Assembly (NCBI GenBank): GCA_964510225.1
Contig: CAZEAN010000007.1
Location: 24,349 to 88,348, forward strand
Direction: 5' to 3'
From: CAZEAN01 sp964510225
Lineage (GTDB): Bacteria > Planctomycetota > Planctomycetia > Isosphaerales > Isosphaeraceae
DNA length: 64,000 bases
The translations under genes were made by a program, and so were the position numbers. Positions within the stretch are counted from its first letter, which is position 1. Every line of letters begins with the position of its first letter. Positions 46,094 through 54,379 of the stretch are shown here, piece after piece. The notes beneath the pieces are model-generated. The model was not told the DNA's origin, made no database searches, and worked only from the letters and a program-made list of their open reading frames with translations.

Positions 46094-47593
46094 TCAGGCC
46101 AACGGGGGCCGTTTTTCGTGCCAATTGGTGGCTTGTTCGAAGAGTCGAGCGGCGCGGAGGAGCTTCTCCTCGGCAAATGCGGGGGCCTGAAGTTGGACTC
46201 CAATCGGAAGGCCCGACGTTGTGATTCCGCCCGGGAGACTGATCCCCGGAATTCCAGCGAGGTTTGCTGGACCGGTGTAGACATCAAGCAGGTACATCGC
46301 GAGAGGATCACTGACCTTTTCGCCGACCGGAAATGCCGGTACCGGTGATGTTGGTCCGAGAATCAGATCGACCTCTTGAAACGCACGATCGAAATCGTCT
46401 CGGATCAACCGCCGCACTTTCAATGCTTGAACATAGTATTTGTCAGCGTACCCTGCTGAGAGAACGAAGGTTCCGAGCATAATCCGTCGTTTGACTTCTG
46501 GCCCGAAGCCTTCACCGCGGCTCGCCATCATCATCCGGATCAGCCGTGGAACATCCGCTTCCGCAGGGCCGACAGGGTCATCATTCTCGGCACGGTGTCC
46601 GAAGACGGTGCCGTCATACCTGGAGAGGTTACTTGAAGCCTCGGCAGGAGCGACGATGTAGTAGGCAGGGATGGCATAGCGCGAGTTCGGCAGCGTAATC
46701 TCCCGAATCGAGGCACCCGCACTCTCGAAGACCTTCATGGCTTCCCGGACCGTTTGTTCCACCTCGGGATCAAGCCCTTCGCCGAAGAACTCCTTGGCGA
46801 CGCCGATCCGGAGCGGTTCCGAGGGTTTCGAATCCAGCCCAGCAAGGTAGTCAGGGACCGGTTGATCGACACTGGTGGCATCGTGCGGATCGCCTCCGGC
46901 GATTACCGAGAGGACCCGGGCGACATCCGCGACTTCCCGGCCAAACGGGCCGATCTGATCAAGCGAGCTGGCGAAAGCCACAAGACCGAAGCGACTTACC
47001 CTTCCGTAGGTGGGTTTCAGGCCGACGACTCCGCTCAAGGCGGCGGGTTGGCGGATGGAGCCACCGGTATCACTACCGAGTGCGGCCGGGACAAAACTCG
47101 CTGCTACGGCAGCCGCAGCCCCTCCGGATGAGCCCCCAGGTGATCGGCTCTCATCCCAGGGGTTTCGGGCAGGACCGTAGTGGCCGGATTCGGTCGACGA
47201 ACCCATCGCGAACTCGTCCATGTTCAGTCGGCCGAAGACGATGGCGTCGGCGGCCTTCAGCTTCGAGACGACCGTCGCGTCGAAGGGAGGCCGGTAGGTT
47301 GCGAGCATCCGACTGCAGCAGGTCGTCAGTTCACCAGTCCGGCAGAGATTGTCTTTCAGCCCGATCGGAATTCCCGCAAGCGGACCGAGTGTCTCGCCAG
47401 CGGCCCGTCGTCGATCAAGATCCTTCGCTTGTTCGAGCGCAGGGGCTGGATCGAATTCCAGGACTGCATTTATGCGGTTATTGTGTGCGTTGATTTGATC
47501 GGCAAATCCGCTGACAACCTCCACGGCCGAGAAGTCGCCCGCCGCATAGCCTTCGATCAGCTTGGAAATGGTGAACGCGACGGGTTCGAACAA
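46094..47593 (-). CDS. gatA: Aspartyl/glutamyl-tRNA amidotransferase subunit A
   Basis: A 499-residue amidase-signature enzyme that releases ammonia from glutamine for the GatCAB complex. The Ser-cisSer-Lys triad is visible: Lys in GIPIGLKDNLCRTG, and the two serines in SPGGSSGGAAAAV and ALGSDTGGSIRQPA. The typical C-terminal GPTSPVPAFPVGEK and ANLAGIPGISLPGG segments follow. The length matches the family. The start is TTG with AAGGA eight bases upstream. It lies 77 bases after gatC and 40 before gatB. Confidence 0.97.
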   Translation of the reverse strand: MFEPVAFTISKLIEGYAAGDFSAVEVVSGFADQINAHNNRINAVLEFDPAPALEQAKDLDRRRAAGETLGPLAGIPIGLKDNLCRTGELTTCCSRMLATYRPPFDATVVSKLKAADAIVFGRLNMDEFAMGSSTESGHYGPARNPWDESRSPGGSSGGAAAAVAASFVPAALGSDTGGSIRQPAALSGVVGLKPTYGRVSRFGLVAFASSLDQIGPFGREVADVARVLSVIAGGDPHDATSVDQPVPDYLAGLDSKPSEPLRIGVAKEFFGEGLDPEVEQTVREAMKVFESAGASIREITLPNSRYAIPAYYIVAPAEASSNLSRYDGTVFGHRAENDDPVGPAEADVPRLIRMMMASRGEGFGPEVKRRIMLGTFVLSAGYADKYYVQALKVRRLIRDDFDRAFQEVDLILGPTSPVPAFPVGEKVSDPLAMYLLDVYTGPANLAGIPGISLPGGITTSGLPIGVQLQAPAFAEEKLLRAARLFEQATNWHEKRPPLA

Positions 47594-47670
47594 CGGTCTG
47601 ATCCTTCAATCAAAGAGAAGAAACCGGGGAGATTTAACCGAATCGGAAGCAACTTTGGTGCTTCGGTCGA

Positions 47671-47958
47671 TCACTCAAGCGCCGCCGGTACAAGGAAGGC
47701 TTCGTGGTTACGTTTGGGGGCGTTGCTCAAGGCAGCTTCCCGGGGAAGCGAGTCTCCCCGTCGGTCTTCGCGAAAGACGTTCCGGACCTCGACACCGTGA
47801 GCCAAGGGCTCGATCCCCTCGGTGTCGACTCCTTGGAGCTGCTCAACATAATCGACGATCTCGTTGATCTGGTTCGTGTAGGTTTCCAATTCATCTGCCG
47901 TGAGTCTGAGTCGGGCCAGGAAGGCGACCTTCTCAACCTCTTCGGTGCTGAGTTCCAT
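47671..47958 (-). CDS. gatC: Aspartyl/glutamyl-tRNA amidotransferase subunit C
   Basis: A 95-residue GatC, the small helical subunit that wraps and stabilises GatA on GatB. MELSTEEVEKVAFLARLRLT is the standard N-terminus, followed by INEIVDYVEQLQGVDTEGIE and REDRRGDSLPREAALSNAPK. I start at the Met of MELSTEE; eight upstream codons are open but not family-like. It is the first gene of the gatCAB operon; the 285-base divergent gap upstream contains a short hairpin. Confidence 0.95.
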   Translation of the reverse strand: MELSTEEVEKVAFLARLRLTADELETYTNQINEIVDYVEQLQGVDTEGIEPLAHGVEVRNVFREDRRGDSLPREAALSNAPKRNHEAFLVPAALE

Positions 47959-48024
47959 CTTGAGCCCCCAGAACAAGATCACGAGCTGGATCGATAATCA
48001 ATCCAGGATTTTGGAACAATCTAA

Positions 48025-48039
48025 CGGAGTCAGACTCCG
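48025..48039. repeat. Short inverted repeat upstream of gatC
   Basis: CGGAGTCAGACTCCG is a six-base inverted repeat around a three-base centre, about 70 bases before the gatC start. No T-run follows on either strand, so a transcription terminator is unlikely. It could be an operator or a leader hairpin of the gatCAB transcript; it may equally be chance. Confidence 0.35.
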
Positions 48040-48243
48040 GCTATCAAGGTTCACGATTGCGGAGTTTTTTACCCTCAGTGCCAGATCGTGACCTCCCGGA
48101 TCCCAGAGAGCCCCGCTAGGACTACCAAGCCGGGAGCCCGCTGTTGTGCCGTTGATCCCGCTGTTAAAGTCGGAGGAAGGGTAGGATCCGGGTCGAGATC
48201 GATGCCGGGTCTTGAATTCGATCGATTCGTTGAGGGGCAAATT

Positions 48244-49179
48244 ATGTCGATGAACCGCCGCGACTTCATCTCTGCCGGAGTAACCACCGGAGCCGCCTTG
48301 GGAGCGACAGCCATGGCAACTGGAACCGCTGGAGCACAGGATGCTTCCACTGAAGTCCCCAAGCGCGACTTCAAACTCAAGTACGCACCTCATTTTGGGA
48401 TGTTCCGGAATCATGCCCCTGATGGACCGATGGATGAATTGAAGTTCATTGCGGATGTTGGGTTCCGGGCTCTTGAAGACAATCGGATGAAAGATCGGGG
48501 CGTTGAACTTCAAAGCAAGATCGCCGCTGAGATGGAGCGGCTCGATCTCGAAATGGGTGTTTTCGTTGCGACCGTGGATTTTCAGAATCCGACATTTGCA
48601 TCTGGAAAGGCAGATTACGCTGAGGCAGTCCTCAACGACATGAAGGAGTCGGTCGAAGTTGCGAAACGTGTGAATGCCAAATGGTGCACCGTCGTTCCAG
48701 GAATTTATGATCATCGGCTTCCGCTCGACTATCAGACAGCAAACGTCATCGAACTTCTCCGTCGCTGTTGCGAGATCTGTGAGAAAAGTGGCTTGGTGAT
48801 GGTCCTCGAACCCCTGAACCACTTCGCAAACCATCCCGAACTCTTCCTCTGGAAGATCCCCCAAGCTTATATGATCTGCCGCGCTGTTGATCATCCGTCA
48901 TGCAAAATCTTGTTCGACATGTATCATCAACAGATCAGTGAAGGGAATATTATTCCGAACATTGATGCTGCATATTCAGAAGTCGGCTATTTTCAGACTG
49001 GTGATAATCCAGGACGCAAAGAGCCGACGACCGGTGAAATGAACTATCTGAACATCTTCAAGCACATCCATTCCAAAGGATTCGAAGGGATCCTCGGCAT
49101 GGAACACGGCAACTCGAAGCCGGGCAAGGCAGGCGAAATCGCCCTGATCGAAGCGTACATCGCCTCTGATCAATTCTGA
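48244..49179 (+). CDS. Tat-exported hydroxypyruvate isomerase-like TIM-barrel protein
   Basis: A 311-residue xylose isomerase-like TIM barrel with a twin-arginine signal (MNRRDFISAGVTTGAALGAT, cut near AGAQ). The barrel begins KLKYAPHFGMFRNHAPDGPM, continues ADVGFRALEDNRMKDRG, and has LVMVLEPLNHF, KILFDMYHQQISEGN and GEMNYLNIFKHIHSKGFEG with LGMEHGNSK, the metal and substrate residues (Glu, Asp, His, Glu) of the Hyi/AP endonuclease 2 group. It is not closely similar to the other exported barrel at 43579-44490. GAGGGG lies seven bases before the ATG; the frame is open 52 codons upstream without family character. It is divergent from gatC. Confidence 0.91.
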   Translation: MSMNRRDFISAGVTTGAALGATAMATGTAGAQDASTEVPKRDFKLKYAPHFGMFRNHAPDGPMDELKFIADVGFRALEDNRMKDRGVELQSKIAAEMERLDLEMGVFVATVDFQNPTFASGKADYAEAVLNDMKESVEVAKRVNAKWCTVVPGIYDHRLPLDYQTANVIELLRRCCEICEKSGLVMVLEPLNHFANHPELFLWKIPQAYMICRAVDHPSCKILFDMYHQQISEGNIIPNIDAAYSEVGYFQTGDNPGRKEPTTGEMNYLNIFKHIHSKGFEGILGMEHGNSKPGKAGEIALIEAYIASDQF

Positions 49180-49214
49180 GGACTCCCGTGTTGATCCTTT
49201 GAGTACCGATTCCA

Positions 49215-50006
49215 ATGCGCAAGAGTCGACCGAGACCGATTCGACGTCCTCAGCCCGGCAAAGGACAGTCTCGTCGACTCATTGAGAAGGTTGAAGAGCG
49301 TCTGACAACTCCAGAGACCAGGGAACGGGAGTCCCTGAATCAACTGCCGGATCGCCTCGAACAAGCGATCCGACAGGAGTACCTGCGCAGATCTCAAGTG
49401 CCGATCGAGGATTGGTTGTTCGAAGTCATTGAGGTTTTTGTCACGCGGGAGATTGAGCAGATTCGATCGACCGAGCGTCATCGCGAGGCTCTCTCGCTAG
49501 GATTGCTTCCTGATTTAGATTGTGGACGCGGATGCAATCACTGCTGTTTTCAACATGTCGCTATTTCACCGATTGAAACAGTCGTCTTAGCTCGCCAGAT
49601 TAATCGGCACTGGTCCGAGGAGCAGATCGACAACCTCCGGGAACGGCTCGTACGCGACGCCGAGCTGTATCGGCAGACCAGATCCCAATCTCCCGATGAG
49701 GCGTCAGAGCGTCAGGCCCTGAAGCGGATCCGTCGGCCTTGCCCACTCTTGGATGAGGTCTCAGGAGATTGTTTGGCCTATCAGTGGCGGCCAATCACCT
49801 GCCGTCGTGAGAACTCTATTGATGCTCGAGTCTGTGAGTCTTACCGGAAGAATCCCGACCAGGATCAGTCTTCGATTCGATTGACCGCGCTCGATCTGAT
49901 CTGGGGCGGCGTTCAGGTTGGACTTACAAGGATCTCCGGCAAGCTGCTTCGGCGGACTCAGTTTGGTTCGCTTTCGGAGGAGTTGCGCCGGGCGCTCGGT
50001 CATTGA
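49215..50006 (+). CDS. YkgJ-type cysteine cluster protein
   Basis: A 263-residue protein whose central part (about residues 95-215) carries the YkgJ/CxxCxxCC-type signature: DCGRGCNHCCFQHVAISPIE, then CPLLDEVSGDCLAYQWRPIT and CRRENSIDARVCE. The conserved cysteines suggest a bound Fe-S cluster or zinc. The N-terminal 90 residues are charged and helical; there is no signal peptide. Function is unknown for the family. It lies 35 bases after the TIM-barrel gene and 92 before thioredoxin, all on the + strand. Confidence 0.85.
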   Translation: MRKSRPRPIRRPQPGKGQSRRLIEKVEERLTTPETRERESLNQLPDRLEQAIRQEYLRRSQVPIEDWLFEVIEVFVTREIEQIRSTERHREALSLGLLPDLDCGRGCNHCCFQHVAISPIETVVLARQINRHWSEEQIDNLRERLVRDAELYRQTRSQSPDEASERQALKRIRRPCPLLDEVSGDCLAYQWRPITCRRENSIDARVCESYRKNPDQDQSSIRLTALDLIWGGVQVGLTRISGKLLRRTQFGSLSEELRRALGH

Positions 50007-50098
50007 TCGGAGTCGTTCTCCACGCCGCAGGAAGAGTCAGAAGCGCGAACGGGATCAGGATCTCCCTGAATTGATCCCTGAAAGGAAGACGATTGGCC

Positions 50099-50449
50099 AT
50101 GAGTGATCCCTCGCTCAAACACATTACCGACGCCAGTTTTCAGACCGACGTCTTGGAGAGCAGGACGCCCGTTTTGGTGAACTTCTACGCACCTTGGTGC
50201 GGACCTTGTCGACAACTCGGACCGACGATCGAAGGACTGGCCGCCCGGTTCGGTGGAGCGGTCACGGTTGCCAAGCTCAATGTCGACGCTAACCAGGAAA
50301 TCCCTGACTCCTTGGGGATTGCCTCCTTGCCGACGGTTTTTCTCTATCGAAACGGCGCGGTCGTGGACCGCTTGGTCGGGGTGCTGCCGGCGGAGAAGTA
50401 CGAAGCGGCACTTGCGTCGCTGATCGAGGCGAACATGCCGGCGTCGTAA
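50099..50449 (+). CDS. Thioredoxin
   Basis: A 116-residue thioredoxin with the active-site WCGPC in VLVNFYAPWCGPCRQLGP, the cis-proline loop IASLPTVFLYRNG and the buried Asp-equivalent strand ahead of it. It reduces protein disulfides in the cytoplasm and has no signal peptide. The ATG is used here; a TTG two codons earlier sits nearer the AAGGA site (six bases) and may be the real start. It follows the cysteine-cluster gene. Confidence 0.95.
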   Translation: MSDPSLKHITDASFQTDVLESRTPVLVNFYAPWCGPCRQLGPTIEGLAARFGGAVTVAKLNVDANQEIPDSLGIASLPTVFLYRNGAVVDRLVGVLPAEKYEAALASLIEANMPAS

Positions 50450-50575
50450 CAAAATTGATGAGTTAGCGAGTCATCGCCTGGATTCACGACCTACCGCTCC
50501 ATGGTTTAAGATAGTAAGCCCTATTGTTTCTCCTTCTGTGGCACTACTTCGAGCGGTCGAAGATGGAGCGTCTTG

Positions 50576-52168
50576 ATGTCCGTCGGAATGCAAGAGTTTG
50601 AGCCGCAAGCGGTCCGGCTCCTTGAAGTCGATCAAGTGGCCGTCGCTGCCAAGCCAATTCCGAAAGAAGCCAAAGTAACGATCGGTGCTCATTCGATCAC
50701 GACGCTCGAACCGGTCCCGCTCGGTCACAAAGTTGCGGTGGTCGACATCGCCGCAGGGGAGCCGGTACGGAAGTTCGGACAAATCATCGGGTTCGCCTCG
50801 GAGCCTATTCCGGCGGGCGCTCGAGTCCATGTTCAGAACCTCCGTGCCGATCTCTTCGAGCGAGAATACGCCATTGGGACCGAGTCGCCGACTCCCCCTG
50901 CCCCAGATCGTCCTCGGACTTTCCAAGGCTTCTTGAGGCCCGACGGTCGAGTCGGTACACGGAACTACATCGCGGTCATCAGTACCGTGAATTGCTCCGC
51001 AAGTACGTCCAAGTACGTTGCTGATCGATTCCGCGATGGACACTGGAAGACTGAGTTTCCTAACGTCGATGGAATCTTTGCGATTACGCACAAAGGCGGC
51101 TGTGGGCTCCCCTTCGAAGGGCCGGATCATGAACAATTGCAGCGCGTCCTTGCGGGCTTTGCTCATCATCCGAATGTCGCCGCCTATGTCTTGATCGGTT
51201 TAGGTTGTGAGGTCGGCTTTGCAAGCCATCTGGTGGAGTCGAAGGACCTGGTGTTGCTCGACTCGTCGAACGGAAACGGCCGCCGGGAAGCCTCGCCGCA
51301 TCATCGAGGAGATCGACCCAGAGTCCTCAATATTCAAGAAGAGGGCGGAATTGCCAAGACAGTCGAGGCAGGTGTTGATGCGGTGAAGCGACTCTTACCC
51401 GTGGCAAACGCTTGGAAGCGGACAGTACAACCGGCCTCGAAGCTAGTTGTCGGGCTGGAGTGTGGCGGCTCCGACGGGAACTCTGGGGTAACGGCGAATC
51501 CAGCACTCGGGGTTGCCGCTGATTGGATCGTTGCTCACGGTGGTTCGGCAGTCTTGGCGGAGACGCCCGAGATTTACGGCGCAGAGCATCTTCTGACTCG
51601 AAGGGCGGTCAGCGAAGCGGTCGGAGAACGACTGATTGAACGAATCAAATGGTGGGAGTGGTATACAGGAGTCTTCGGCGCAGAGATCAACAACAACCCG
51701 TCGCCGGGAAACAAAGAAGGAGGATTGACGACGATTTTCGAGAAATCGCTCGGAGCGGTAGCGAAGGGTGGTTCGACTGCCTTGGTGGACGTCCTCGGAT
51801 ACGCTGAGCAAGTGCAGACTCCTGGCCTGAGTTTTATGGATACACCGGGGTATGATCCGGTCAGCATCACTGGGTTAGTCGCCGGTGGCTGTAACCTGGT
51901 CGTCTTTACGACAGGTCGTGGTAGCGTCTCTGGACTTAAGCCGAGCCCCTGTGTGAAGGTCGCGACCAACACGCCGATGTATCAACGGCTCCTCGACGAT
52001 ATGGACCTCGACGCCGGTTCCATCCTTCGGGGTGAGTCTGTCGAGCAAGTCGGGGCTCGACTCTTTGATCTGATTCTGGAAGTCGCCGGGGGCTCTGCGA
52101 CCAAGAGTGAAGCCCAAGGGGTCGGTGAGGAAGAATTTGCGCCCTGGCAGATCGGGCCGACATTGTGA
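50576..52168 (+). CDS. UxaA family altronate/galactarate-type dehydratase
   Basis: A 530-residue Fe-dependent sugar-acid dehydratase with both domains in one chain. Residues 1-90 are the SAF domain (VTIGAHSITTLEPVPLGHKV, GEPVRKFGQIIGFASEPI). The catalytic part starts at FLRPDGRVGTRNYIAVISTV and keeps the cysteine-containing segments VNCSAS, KGGCGLPFEG, GLGCEVG and GLECGGSDG that hold the Fe centre. The likely reaction is dehydration of altronate, galactarate or a similar aldonate to a 2-keto-3-deoxy acid. A stretch of about 20 residues near codon 235 is unusually Arg/His-rich. GGAG lies seven bases before the ATG. Its stop overlaps the GT-C gene start by four bases. Confidence 0.9.
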   Translation: MSVGMQEFEPQAVRLLEVDQVAVAAKPIPKEAKVTIGAHSITTLEPVPLGHKVAVVDIAAGEPVRKFGQIIGFASEPIPAGARVHVQNLRADLFEREYAIGTESPTPPAPDRPRTFQGFLRPDGRVGTRNYIAVISTVNCSASTSKYVADRFRDGHWKTEFPNVDGIFAITHKGGCGLPFEGPDHEQLQRVLAGFAHHPNVAAYVLIGLGCEVGFASHLVESKDLVLLDSSNGNGRREASPHHRGDRPRVLNIQEEGGIAKTVEAGVDAVKRLLPVANAWKRTVQPASKLVVGLECGGSDGNSGVTANPALGVAADWIVAHGGSAVLAETPEIYGAEHLLTRRAVSEAVGERLIERIKWWEWYTGVFGAEINNNPSPGNKEGGLTTIFEKSLGAVAKGGSTALVDVLGYAEQVQTPGLSFMDTPGYDPVSITGLVAGGCNLVVFTTGRGSVSGLKPSPCVKVATNTPMYQRLLDDMDLDAGSILRGESVEQVGARLFDLILEVAGGSATKSEAQGVGEEEFAPWQIGPTL

Positions 52169-54330
52169 GTGCCCCCACGATCTCCCTTGGATCTCTGCGA
52201 TATCGCCAAAAACTCTTCCTCGGGATTTTTGTTGCACTGGTGCAGCTGGTGGTCGTCGGATTCTGGATCCAATCACCTCTCCCTAGATTCAACACCACGC
52301 AGTCCGCGAGTGCTGAAGTCCCTCAACCGACCTCCTCGTTCGTGCTCAACCGGATCAATCTTCTACTGACAGTAGATGAAAGTATCGCCTCATTAGTTGA
52401 GTCGCTGACCACCCTGGAGTTTCTTCCCCAACGGCTTCCGATACTCCTTGCTGGACTTCTGATCGCGCTGGCATCTGCGAGCTTGGGTCGATTGGTCCTC
52501 CGTGCCATCATTACTCTTGAAAAGATGCCGATCCTCCTGGCATGGTCACTTTACTATGGACTTGGCACCACATTACTCGGAACTCTGGTTCTCGGTCTTG
52601 GTTGTTTGGGTTGGTTACAACCGACTCTCTTTCGGTGTCTCTTCGTTCTGATTGGACTCCTCGGGTTCGGATCGTGGCTCTGGGATCGTTGGCGTCGGCG
52701 TCTGGATCGACCGCCGAGCGAAGGCACGAACCAGGTCGATCCAAGCCAGGGAACCAGTAGCGGGTGGTTCAACTGGGGACTCATCAGCTTATTCAGCGGC
52801 GTGGTGATCCTCATGGCCCTCGGTGCGATACAACCGACAGTCGAATTTGATGCCTTGGCGTACCATCTCCAAGGGCCGAAGGAGTACTACCAGGCTGGCC
52901 AGATCCGCTTCTTGCCTCACAACGTGTACACGAGCATGCCCTCGGCAGTTGAGATGCTTCATCTTGCAGGGATGGTCCTTCTTGATGACTGGTGGTCGGG
53001 TGGACTCGTCGGACAGCTCTTGATTGCAGGGTTTGCGCCGGCGACTGCGATTCTGATCGGATATATGGTCGAGCGTTGCGGTGGATCCGGGCTGGGCTGG
53101 TTCGCTGCCGTACTCTATCTGACGACACCCTGGGTCTACCGACTTGCTGTCTACCCCTTCGTGGAAGGTCCACTATGTTACTTTCACGCTGCTGGGATCC
53201 TCGGTGTCTTGTTGGCGACCTCAGATCCTAGCCATGATCAGAGGGGAAGATCAGGCTGGTATCGCTGGGCCGTCGCTGGCTTGTATGCAGGTGGTGCGAT
53301 GGGGTGCAAGTATCCCGGGCTCGTGACCGCTGTGATCCCGATCGGCGTGGTCGCCCTCATTCAAGCTATCCGCGTTCGATCGGTGGGGACGCTCATCGGT
53401 TACGGTGTCGGGGTTGCCGTTGCGATTGGGCCTTGGTTGCTTCGTAACCTGATTGATACAGGGAACCCGGTCTATCCGCTCGCGTTCGACCTCTTCGGGG
53501 GACGTTACTGGACCGAGGATCTCGACCAGAAGTGGTGGAGAGTCCATGGTCCCCGTGAGTTTAGCCTTCCGAGCCTTCGTGAGGGTTTACTCAACGTCGC
53601 TGGCCGCTCCGATTGGCAATCGATCCTCTTTATTCTGTTGGCCCCGCTCGCGTTGCTCAAAGCTTCCAAACGTCGATTGGTTCTTGGCCTCTTGACTTAT
53701 CTCCTCTTGATCTTTGCATCTTGGTATTTCTTGACCCATAGGTTGGAACGGTTCTGGATTCCGCTCTTACCCGCATTCGCGATTTTGGGAGGTCTGGGAG
53801 CCAGTTGGCAATCGGGGCGACTTTGGGCGTTCTGGCGCGGTGTGATCCTGGTCGCGGCAACGCTCTTCAACCTGGGCTTGATACTGACTCCGCTCTCTGG
53901 TCCCGTGGATTGGACCGCTGACCTCCAGCGGTTGCGTCGTGAGGTCCCGGCATCCGTCAATCCTGCCCTTACAACAATGGACCGAAACCTCCCACCAGAC
54001 GCCAAACCTCTTCTCGTCGGGCAAGCAGCGGTCTTCTACTTGAACCGTGACCTCGTCTATAACTCAGTGTTCAACCCGGAGATCATCGAGGTCATTGCCC
54101 AAGGACGATCAGCCGGAGCGATCCGTGCCGAGTTGCACCGTCTTGGGGTAACTCATCTTTATGTTGATTGGTCCGAGATCGAGCGACACCGCAAACCAGG
54201 CGGTTACGGCTTCACGGACTTTGTGACTCAAGAACTATTCGATCGTCTCGTCGCCGCTGGAGTTTTAGGGCCGCCTCGGCCTATTGACGGTCGCCACATC
54301 CTCTTCGAGGTCCGAGGAAAACACAACTAG
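52165..54330 (+). CDS. Polytopic GT-C type glycosyltransferase-like membrane protein
   Basis: A 721-residue protein with about 13 spans and a paralogue of the one at 18188-20512. The extracytoplasmic loop after the third or fourth span reads QPTVEFDALAYHLQGPKEYY, with the Asp and His expected for a polyprenyl-phosphate-sugar-dependent enzyme. MGCKYPGLVTAVIPIGVV and LLRNLIDTGNPVYPLAFDLF match its paralogue. The C-terminal 150 residues are soluble. GTG start overlapping the UxaA stop (GTGA) implies translational coupling. It is followed by a GT1 glycosyltransferase and an epimerase, which supports a role in surface glycan or glycolipid assembly. Confidence 0.82.
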   Translation: MSAPTISLGSLRYRQKLFLGIFVALVQLVVVGFWIQSPLPRFNTTQSASAEVPQPTSSFVLNRINLLLTVDESIASLVESLTTLEFLPQRLPILLAGLLIALASASLGRLVLRAIITLEKMPILLAWSLYYGLGTTLLGTLVLGLGCLGWLQPTLFRCLFVLIGLLGFGSWLWDRWRRRLDRPPSEGTNQVDPSQGTSSGWFNWGLISLFSGVVILMALGAIQPTVEFDALAYHLQGPKEYYQAGQIRFLPHNVYTSMPSAVEMLHLAGMVLLDDWWSGGLVGQLLIAGFAPATAILIGYMVERCGGSGLGWFAAVLYLTTPWVYRLAVYPFVEGPLCYFHAAGILGVLLATSDPSHDQRGRSGWYRWAVAGLYAGGAMGCKYPGLVTAVIPIGVVALIQAIRVRSVGTLIGYGVGVAVAIGPWLLRNLIDTGNPVYPLAFDLFGGRYWTEDLDQKWWRVHGPREFSLPSLREGLLNVAGRSDWQSILFILLAPLALLKASKRRLVLGLLTYLLLIFASWYFLTHRLERFWIPLLPAFAILGGLGASWQSGRLWAFWRGVILVAATLFNLGLILTPLSGPVDWTADLQRLRREVPASVNPALTTMDRNLPPDAKPLLVGQAAVFYLNRDLVYNSVFNPEIIEVIAQGRSAGAIRAELHRLGVTHLYVDWSEIERHRKPGGYGFTDFVTQELFDRLVAAGVLGPPRPIDGRHILFEVRGKHN

Positions 54331-54379
54331 GATCTTGAAAGAGCATGCTGAAATCAAAGCCCGATCGGAGTTTAAACCT

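Noticed and set aside
46054..46311. 86-codon N-terminal extension of GatB
   Set aside because: Overlaps the 3' end of gatA and precedes the standard GatB N-terminus.
47998..48894. 298-codon minus-strand open frame opposite the Tat-exported isomerase gene
   Set aside because: It lies antisense to a clear TIM-barrel gene, has no family motif and a composition expected of a shadow frame.
51240..51330. Possible frame break in the UxaA gene where residues become Arg/His-rich
   Set aside because: The frame stays open and conserved sequence resumes (NIQEEGGIAKTVEAG) in the same frame, so this reads as an insertion, not a frameshift.
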